This document shows, in pieces, positions 1 through 5,354 of a stretch of 7,560 nucleotides of DNA. Position 1 is the stretch's first letter. Every line of letters starts with the position of its first letter. Source of the DNA: Bryobacteraceae bacterium (lineage in GTDB: Bacteria > Acidobacteriota > Terriglobia > Bryobacterales > Bryobacteraceae); assembly GCA_025350445.1 (NCBI GenBank), contig JANXXV010000713.1, positions 1 to 7,560 on the forward strand, in the 5' to 3' direction. The notes under the pieces were generated by a model. The model was not told the origin of the DNA. It worked only from the letters and a program-made list of their open reading frames with translations, and did no database searches. The translations under genes and the position numbers were made by a program.

Positions 1-411
1 ATGTTTTTGATTCTGGCGCAATCGAGCCGCGGGCCATCGACGTTCATTCAAGACGCGGCGGCGGTGGCACTGGCTGGTCCGCAGGATTGCGTGGCCGGGA
101 TGCAGCAAGAGTACGGGCTGCGGCGGGCGCTGGTTCTTGAGGCTCTGGCTGGGATTCCGGGTGTCCGCGTGATGGCGCCGGAGGGTGGCTTTTTTGCGAT
201 GGCGGATGCCCGCGAGTTGGGCGTGCCCAGTGCGGACATCCGAACAAAGCTGCTTCATGAGCATGGGGTGGTGGTGGTGCATGGTGCGGCTTATGGGCCG
301 GGAGGCGAGGGTACGCTACGAGTTTCCTTTGCGACGGGTGGCGATGCGCTGGCGCGCGGGCTGGCGCGGTTGCGGGAAGGCTTGCTGCGCATTGGAGAGG
401 CCCGGTCGTGA
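1..411 (+). CDS. Class I/II PLP-dependent aminotransferase, C-terminal fragment
   Basis: This is the C-terminal 136 residues of a fold-type I (class I/II) aminotransferase, a cytoplasmic enzyme that moves an amino group between an amino acid and a 2-oxo acid using PLP. The family is about 380-400 residues long, so roughly two thirds, including the PLP-binding lysine, lie to the left of the window. The ATG at base 1 is most likely an internal Met. Visible family marks are the STFIQDAAAVAL helix (residues 13-24), GPQDCV (26-31), the small-domain PEGGFFAM stretch (60-67), a VVVVHGAAYGPGGEG turn (90-104) and LRVSFAT (106-112). Arg107 of that last motif aligns with the Arg that binds the substrate alpha-carboxylate in aspartate aminotransferase. 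The exact amino acid specificity cannot be read from this part. The stop overlaps the start of the following dehydrogenase gene by four bases (GTGA), implying translational coupling. The family call is firm; the substrate is unknown. Confidence 0.88.
   Translation: MFLILAQSSRGPSTFIQDAAAVALAGPQDCVAGMQQEYGLRRALVLEALAGIPGVRVMAPEGGFFAMADARELGVPSADIRTKLLHEHGVVVVHGAAYGPGGEGTLRVSFATGGDALARGLARLREGLLRIGEARS
394..400 (+). promoter_or_regulatory. Ribosome binding site for the FAD/Fe-S dehydrogenase
   Basis: GGAGAGG lies inside the end of the aminotransferase gene, seven bases before the GTG at 408. It is a strong Shine-Dalgarno match at good spacing, and it decides the GTG start and the four-base overlap with the upstream stop. 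Confidence 0.75.
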
Positions 412-3290
412 GTCTTGTACAGATAGAGGTGGGCACTACAAATGCGCTGCGGCGGGAACTCGAAGGCCGGATCGGCGGGGAAGTTCGTTTCGATACGATT
501 TCGCGAGCCCTCTATTCCACCGATGCCAGTGTGTATCAAATCCAACCGCTTGGCGTGGTAATTGCGAAGAGCCGCGAGGATATTTTGATCGCGCTGGAGA
601 TCTGCCGGAAGTATCTCTGTCCGGTGACCATGCGCGGAGGCGGTACATCGCAGGGCGGGCAGTCTATCGGGCATGGCGTTCAGATCGACACTTCGAAATA
701 TTACAACCGCCTGCTTGAAGTGAATGCGGCGGAACGGTGGGTTCGCGTGGAGCCGGGAATTGTGCTGGACGAATTGAACGCGCAACTCGCTCCCCTAGGG
801 CTTCGATTCGCGCCGGATATTTCGACGGCAAGCCGCGCGGCGATTGGCGGCATGATGGCCAATAACTCCAGCGGGGCGCGCAGTGTCTTGTACGGAAAGA
901 CAATCGATCACGTGCTGGAGCAAGTGGTGGCGCTTTCGGATTCCAGCGTTGTGCATTTTCGCGAGATGTCCCGAGATGCCGTGCCCACCGGCGATTCGAT
1001 GGAGGCTGCCTGCTATCGAACCGTGCTGCGGTTGGCCGGTGAGCATGCGGCAGAGATCGAGCGGCGCTATCCCAAGGTGTTGCGGAGAGTGGGTGGATAC
1101 AACCTGGACGAATTCACAGACCCGAAGAAACCGGTGAATCTTTCGAAGATGATGGTGGGATCGGAAGGGACCTTGGGAATTGTGCTGGAGGCGAAGTTGC
1201 GGCTGGTGCCGTTGCCGAAGGCGAAAGCGGTGATGGTGATTGCGTTTGCGGATTTGTTGGAATCGCTGGCAGCCACTCCGGTGATTCTGACGCACAAGCC
1301 GTCCGCAATTGAGGTGATGGACAAGGCCATTCTAGATAACACGCGGCAGAACACGGGGCTGGATCGGATCCGGAATCAGTTTATTCCCGGCGATCCGGGC
1401 GCCACGCTGTGTGTGGAATTTTATGCGGACCGGAAGGAGGATTTGCCACCTCGTCTGGCCGCCTTGGAGCAGGATCTGCGGGCGAAGAATTTCGGCTACG
1501 CCTATCACGCGGAGACGGATCTGGCGGCGCAGGCGAAGATCTGGAGCCTGCGCGAGGCGGCACTGGGTCTTTCCATGGCGATGAAGGAGGACGCCAAGTC
1601 GATCTCATTTGTGGAAGACACGGCGGTGCCGCCGGAGAAGCTGCGCGATTACATCGAACGGTTCCTGGCGATCATTCATAGTCATGGGACGACGGCCGGA
1701 ATTTACGCGCACGCCTCAGTAGGCTGCCTGCACGTACGGCCGGTGATCAATCTGAAAACCGCCGAGGGCGTCTTGAAATTTGAAGCGATCGCACAGGATG
1801 TTGCGGAACTGGTGCTGGAGTTTGGCGGCGCGCTCTCCGGTGAGCACGGCGACGGATTGGTGCGGAGTCCGTTTATGCGCATGATGTTTGGCGATGTGCT
1901 GTATGAGGCGTTTCGCGAGATTAAGAAGACGTTCGATCCGCTGGGAATTTTGAATCCGGGGAAGATTGTGGACGCGCCGCCCATTGCTTCGAATCTGCGA
2001 TTCGGCGCCGGGTATGTCACGGCGAAGCCCACGACGTTTTTCGACTATTCCGAATACGGCGGCATGGGCGGCGCGGTGGAGATGTGCAGCGGTGTAGGCG
2101 CTTGCCGCAAGAAACTCTCCGGGACAATGTGCCCGTCTTATATGGCCACACGCGATGAGAGAGACACAACACGAGGGCGGGCAAATGTTTTAAGGCTCGC
2201 CATGGCCGGACGGCTGGAAGAAACGGGACTGGGCGACGACGGTGTTTTTCAGGTGATGGATTTGTGCCTGGAGTGCCGCGCCTGCAAAGCGGAGTGCCCT
2301 GTAGGTGTGGACATGGCGCGGTACAAGAGCGAATTTCTATCCGACTACTGGAGCCGGCATGGGACGCCGTTAAAGGCGCGGGCGCTGGGCAACATCCATA
2401 AACTGTCCGTGTGGGGAAGCCGGTTCGCTCCGCTTTCGAATTGGATTTCGGGCAGCGCGCCCGCCAAGTGGCTGAATGAACAATTGCTGGACGTAGACAG
2501 GCGGCGGACTTTGCCGGAGTGGAAGCGGGAGACGTTTGCGCTGTGGCTGGCGCGGAATCCCCGGGGTGACGGACGGGCGGGTTCGGCGGTGACGCTCTTC
2601 AACGATACCTTTACGAACCACTATGATCCGGAGATCGGGATTGCGGCGTTGGATGTTCTGGAGCGCGGCGGCTGCCGGGTGAGCGTGGTGCGTCCGGGTT
2701 GCTGCGGCCGGCCGCTGATCTCGCAGGGGTTACTGCCAAAGGCACGGGCGCACGCTGAGAAGCTGGTGGAGGGACTTTTCCCCATCGCGGAACGTGGAGA
2801 GAAGATTTTGTTTTGCGAGCCGAGTTGCTTGTCGGCAGTAAAAGAGGACGCCCCTTCGCTATTGCGCGGCGTGCTGCAGCATCGGGCACGGATTGTGGCG
2901 AACGCTTGCTTGTCGTTCGAGGAGTTTGCCGGGCAGCTTGATTTGCAACTGCAGGCTGGGCCGGAACGGATTTTGCTGCACGGGCATTGTCATCAAAAAT
3001 CGATGGGGCTGCTTCCTGCGGCCATTGCGCTGCTTTCGCGTGTGCCTTCGGCGACGGTTGTAGATCTGGACGCGGGATGTTGCGGCATGGCAGGGTCATT
3101 CGGCTACGCGCGAAAGCATTACGATATTTCTGAAACGATTGCGAACCGGAAGTTGTTGCCCGCAGTGAAGGCGATGAAGTCCGGCGATGTTCTGGTGGCC
3201 GCGGGCACTTCCTGCCGCCATCAGGTGGCTGAGTTAAATGGACACCACGGAATGCATCCGGCGGTGCTGATCCGGAGTCTTCTGCGATGA
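408..3290 (+). CDS. Fused FAD-binding/4Fe-4S/CCG-domain D-2-hydroxyacid dehydrogenase (YdiJ-like)
   Basis: This 960-residue protein joins a GlcD/Dld-like flavin dehydrogenase to a GlcF/HdrD-like iron-sulfur half. The FAD-binding PCMH domain covers about residues 40-270, with RGGGTSQGGQSIG at 76-88 and a second FAD loop, IGGMMANNSSGARS, at 146-159. The FAD-oxidase C domain follows (about 275-525). His435, His442 and Glu479 in HASVGCLH and SGEHGDG match the divalent-metal and substrate site of D-2-hydroxyglutarate dehydrogenases. Next come an Fe-S region (Cys560, 566, 575; then CLECRACKAECP at 620-631) and two CCG domains (C765-C766-G with C803 and C807; C891-C892-G with C861 and C936). The architecture and length resemble E. 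coli YdiJ (about 1018 residues), reported to oxidise D-2-hydroxyglutarate. The likely role is oxidation of a D-2-hydroxy acid to a 2-oxo acid, with electrons passed through the clusters to a membrane or quinone acceptor. There is no signal peptide or TM segment, so it is probably cytoplasmic. The GTG start overlaps the aminotransferase stop and the stop overlaps the next ATG. The family is confident; D-lactate or another hydroxy acid remains possible as substrate. Confidence 0.9.
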   Translation: MSLVQIEVGTTNALRRELEGRIGGEVRFDTISRALYSTDASVYQIQPLGVVIAKSREDILIALEICRKYLCPVTMRGGGTSQGGQSIGHGVQIDTSKYYNRLLEVNAAERWVRVEPGIVLDELNAQLAPLGLRFAPDISTASRAAIGGMMANNSSGARSVLYGKTIDHVLEQVVALSDSSVVHFREMSRDAVPTGDSMEAACYRTVLRLAGEHAAEIERRYPKVLRRVGGYNLDEFTDPKKPVNLSKMMVGSEGTLGIVLEAKLRLVPLPKAKAVMVIAFADLLESLAATPVILTHKPSAIEVMDKAILDNTRQNTGLDRIRNQFIPGDPGATLCVEFYADRKEDLPPRLAALEQDLRAKNFGYAYHAETDLAAQAKIWSLREAALGLSMAMKEDAKSISFVEDTAVPPEKLRDYIERFLAIIHSHGTTAGIYAHASVGCLHVRPVINLKTAEGVLKFEAIAQDVAELVLEFGGALSGEHGDGLVRSPFMRMMFGDVLYEAFREIKKTFDPLGILNPGKIVDAPPIASNLRFGAGYVTAKPTTFFDYSEYGGMGGAVEMCSGVGACRKKLSGTMCPSYMATRDERDTTRGRANVLRLAMAGRLEETGLGDDGVFQVMDLCLECRACKAECPVGVDMARYKSEFLSDYWSRHGTPLKARALGNIHKLSVWGSRFAPLSNWISGSAPAKWLNEQLLDVDRRRTLPEWKRETFALWLARNPRGDGRAGSAVTLFNDTFTNHYDPEIGIAALDVLERGGCRVSVVRPGCCGRPLISQGLLPKARAHAEKLVEGLFPIAERGEKILFCEPSCLSAVKEDAPSLLRGVLQHRARIVANACLSFEEFAGQLDLQLQAGPERILLHGHCHQKSMGLLPAAIALLSRVPSATVVDLDAGCCGMAGSFGYARKHYDISETIANRKLLPAVKAMKSGDVLVAAGTSCRHQVAELNGHHGMHPAVLIRSLLR
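3274..3277 (+). promoter_or_regulatory. Ribosome binding site for the DUF1080 gene
   Basis: GGAG lies within the last codons of the dehydrogenase gene, nine bases before the ATG at 3287. Together with the ATGA overlap (3287-3290), it supports that start and coupled translation. Confidence 0.6.
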
Positions 3291-3997
3291 AACTTCTCTG
3301 CTTCCTTTTTTTCGCCGGTCTATGCGCGGGCCAACAGGAGCCGCAACCGCGAGTTGTCGACGCGGGTACAAACGGCGGTCCGCCGTCGGATGCGGTTGTA
3401 TTGTTCGACGGCAAGGATCTGCGCGAATGGACTTCAGCGGATGGCGGGCCCGCCGCTTGGCCGGTGAGCGATGGCGCCATGACTTGCAAGAGCGGCACGG
3501 GCGACATTTATACAAAGCGGAAATTCGGCAGCGCTCAGATTCACGTGGAGTTTGCCACTCCGTCGATGCCGAATGCCAAGAGCCAGGCACGGGGCAACAG
3601 CGGCGTATATTTGCAGGGCCGGTATGAAGTGCAGGTGCTGGATTCATTCCATAACCCCACCTATCCTAATGGGTCATGCGGGGCGCTGTATGGCCAGTCC
3701 GCACCTCTGGTGAACGTGTGCCGGCCGCCAGAGCAGTGGCAGACGTACGACATTGTTTTTCATGCGCCTACCTGTAGCGCGGACGGTGCCGTTACTACAC
3801 CGGGCACGTTGACAATGCTTCACAACGGCGTGTTGGTGCAGGATCACGTGGCGATCAAGGGTGTGTCGGGCGGAGCGCAAAAGGGCAACGTCTGCGAACC
3901 GGGACCGCTACGCTTGCAGGATCATTTCCATCCGGACGTCAAAGAAACCTTCATGCGCTTCCGTAATATTTGGTACCGTCCGCTTGAGTCCAAATAA
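3287..3997 (+). CDS. Secreted DUF1080 / 3-keto-disaccharide hydrolase family protein
   Basis: This 236-residue protein belongs to the DUF1080 family (Pfam PF06439, concanavalin-like beta-sandwich). Some members hydrolyse 3-keto-disaccharides or otherwise act on glycosides in the periplasm. A short signal peptide is visible: Lys2, a hydrophobic core at residues 3-14, and probable cleavage near Ala14-Gly15. Family marks in order are VVLFDGKDLREW (37-48), the GNSGVYLQGRYEVQVLDS core (103-120), EQWQTYDIVFHAP (149-161), a beta strand with LTMLHNGVLVQDHV (175-188), and the closing GPLRLQDHFH (206-215) and RFRNIWYRPL (224-233). The mature part has five Cys (67, 131, 145, 163, 203), consistent with disulfides in an exported protein. 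The HPDVKETF insert between LQDH and RFRN replaces the shorter GNPV-like link I would expect. The ATG overlaps the dehydrogenase stop by four bases, placing it in that operon, although its role there is unclear. The family call is strong; the reaction and substrate are not established. Confidence 0.87.
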   Translation: MKLLCFLFFAGLCAGQQEPQPRVVDAGTNGGPPSDAVVLFDGKDLREWTSADGGPAAWPVSDGAMTCKSGTGDIYTKRKFGSAQIHVEFATPSMPNAKSQARGNSGVYLQGRYEVQVLDSFHNPTYPNGSCGALYGQSAPLVNVCRPPEQWQTYDIVFHAPTCSADGAVTTPGTLTMLHNGVLVQDHVAIKGVSGGAQKGNVCEPGPLRLQDHFHPDVKETFMRFRNIWYRPLESK

Positions 3998-4052
3998 ATA
4001 GAGCGAATCGAAACCGGCGTTTTTTGCATCCACTAGGGGTGGCGCCCCAACT
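3998..4052 (+). other. 55-base gap between the metabolic unit and the efflux unit
   Basis: This is the only real intergenic gap in the window. It holds a T-run (4020-4025) after a weak AAAC-CGGC-GTTT hairpin. The following segment at 4026-4056 is flanked by GCAT and ATGC and contains GGGG-TGGCG-CCCC (4036-4048). The stems are only about four base pairs, too short for a confident intrinsic terminator, and no -35/-10 pair stands out. AGGGGTGG (4035-4042) ends ten bases before the ATG at 4053 and is the best available ribosome binding site for the adaptor. It favours that start over the in-frame ATG at 4059. The G-rich site could pair with the downstream CCCC, which would hide it. That is a guess about possible translational control. 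Confidence 0.4.
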
Positions 4053-5351
4053 ATGCAAATGAGTCGTGTTGCTGTTTATGCTCTTGTATTTGTAAGTGTA
4101 GTGACAGTCGCGTGTCAGAGTAACTCACAGGCACAAAAATCTCCCAGTGGCCCCCCTCCCCCTCTTGTGGCCGTGATGACGGTAAAGGCGGAGGATGTTC
4201 CCATCTACAATGAGTACGCGGCACAGACGTACGCCCGCGATATGGTGGAAGTTCGTGGACGTGTAGACGGATTCATTGAGAAACGGCTCTTCCAAGTCGG
4301 CTCCGATGTAAAAGCCGGTGCGGTGCTTTACGAGCTGGACCTGCGGCCTTATGAAGCAGACGTGGCACGCGCCAAAGGTGAGCTGGCACAGAGCGTTGCT
4401 AATCTTGAATTTGCAAAACGCCAAGTGAGCCTGGCGCAAGCCGAGGCCGACCTGGCGCAGGCACAAGCGAATTTCGTGAAAGCGAATCAGGATGTGAACC
4501 GGCTGCGGCCGTTAGTGAAGGAAGACGCCGCCTCGCGGCAAGACCTGGACAACGCCATTGCGGCGATGGACGCGAACCAGGCGAACGTAAACGCAAAAAA
4601 GGCGAACGTGGAACAGAACCGCCTGTCGACGGTTGCTCAAATCGACACGGCGCAGGCGCAGGTGGAATCGCGCCGGGCCTTGCTTCGCACCTCCGAATTG
4701 AATCTGGAATACGCCACAATTCACGCCCCGATAAGCGGACGGATTGGCGACAGTCTGATTCAGGTTGGCGGTCTGGTGAGCCACAACGCCGCGCAGCCAC
4801 TGACGACGATTGTTCCCCTGGACCCGATTTGGGTCCGGTTTAAGGTGAGTGAAAGCGAGTATCTGACGTACCAGCGCCGCGACGATCGCGATCAAACGCG
4901 GCTGTTACCGTTGCAGATGGTACTGGCCGATGGAAGTGTACATCCCTACCCGGGACACATCGAGAACACGGTTAACCAAGTGGACCCAAAGACCGGGACA
5001 TTGGAATTGCAAGCTACTTTCGGCAATCCACAGCGCAACATTTTGCCCGGGCAATTCGGACGCATACGGCTGCGCATCAACGAGCGGAAGAATGTGTTAC
5101 TCGTCCCGCAACGCTCTGTACAGGAGATGCAGGGACTGCAGTCGGTTATGGCAGTGGGTCCGGACAACAAGGTGCTGGCGCGCACGGTGGCCACCGGTGA
5201 GCGCGTAGGCGAACTGTGGATTATCACACAAGGGCTGAGGCCGGGCGACCGCGTCATTGTGGAAGGTCTTCAGAAAGCGCGGCCGGGCGCTTTGGTGAAT
5301 CCTCAACCATATCGCGAACGGCCGGCGCTACCAGAGAGGACAGGTAACTAG
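4053..5351 (+). CDS. RND efflux pump periplasmic adaptor (membrane fusion lipoprotein, AcrA/MexA family)
   Basis: This 432-residue adaptor links an RND permease in the inner membrane to an outer-membrane TolC-type channel. The N-terminus has a hydrophobic segment (6-20) ending in TVAC, which suggests lipidation at Cys21, although Thr at -3 makes the lipobox imperfect. A Pro-rich linker (34-37) follows. Domains in order are: first half of the lipoyl/barrel-sandwich domain (about 62-98), a long Ala/Gln-rich alpha-helical hairpin (about 100-218), the second lipoyl half with ATIHAPISGRIGD (221-233), a beta-barrel (about 250-335, including LDPIWVRFKVSESEYL), and the membrane-proximal domain with VLLVPQRSVQ and the GLRPGDRVIVEGLQKARPG ending. 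At the hairpin tip, Arg150, Leu154 and Ser161 reproduce the R-x3-L-x6-S pattern of AcrA that touches TolC. The hairpin is clearly longer than that of AcrA. Gln22 follows the lipid Cys. The permease gene starts three bases after this stop, so the two are one operon. The family is certain; the exported substrate is unknown. Confidence 0.95.
   Translation: MQMSRVAVYALVFVSVVTVACQSNSQAQKSPSGPPPPLVAVMTVKAEDVPIYNEYAAQTYARDMVEVRGRVDGFIEKRLFQVGSDVKAGAVLYELDLRPYEADVARAKGELAQSVANLEFAKRQVSLAQAEADLAQAQANFVKANQDVNRLRPLVKEDAASRQDLDNAIAAMDANQANVNAKKANVEQNRLSTVAQIDTAQAQVESRRALLRTSELNLEYATIHAPISGRIGDSLIQVGGLVSHNAAQPLTTIVPLDPIWVRFKVSESEYLTYQRRDDRDQTRLLPLQMVLADGSVHPYPGHIENTVNQVDPKTGTLELQATFGNPQRNILPGQFGRIRLRINERKNVLLVPQRSVQEMQGLQSVMAVGPDNKVLARTVATGERVGELWIITQGLRPGDRVIVEGLQKARPGALVNPQPYRERPALPERTGN
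5333..5344 (+). promoter_or_regulatory. Probable ribosome binding site for the RND permease
   Basis: A purine-rich run (AGAGAGGACAGG) at the end of the adaptor gene holds two possible Shine-Dalgarno cores: GAGAGGA, 14 bases before the ATG at 5355, and AGG, 10 bases before it. Neither is ideal. The start itself is secured by the canonical RND N-terminus MARFFIDRPIF. Confidence 0.45.
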
Positions 5352-5354
5352 ACC

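Noticed and set aside
1..3. ATG at the first base as the true start of the aminotransferase
   Set aside because: A complete enzyme needs the large PLP domain upstream. The sequence from residue 1 aligns with the late-middle part of the family, so the ATG is an internal Met at the window edge.
185..718. Overlapping + strand open frame of 177 codons spanning the first two genes
   Set aside because: Its translation is rich in Trp, Cys and Arg with no family features, and it reads out of frame across two well-supported genes.
2611..3507. Long open frame of 298 codons on the minus strand
   Set aside because: It lies opposite the dehydrogenase and DUF1080 genes, has a Pro/Arg/Ser-rich composition typical of antisense reading of GC-rich codons, and shows no recognisable motif or ribosome binding site.
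3964..4012. Possible promoter (TAATAT at 3964, TTGAGT at 3984)
   Set aside because: Neither element has a fitting partner at 16-18 bases, and the first lies inside the DUF1080 coding sequence.
4001..4026. Possible intrinsic terminator after the DUF1080 gene
   Set aside because: The T-run is present, but the only hairpin before it has a four to five base-pair A/T-rich stem, too weak to support a call.
4380..4700. Ala/Gln-rich repeated-looking DNA in the adaptor gene as a tandem repeat
   Set aside because: The similarity comes from heptad coiled-coil composition; there is no exact DNA repeat unit.
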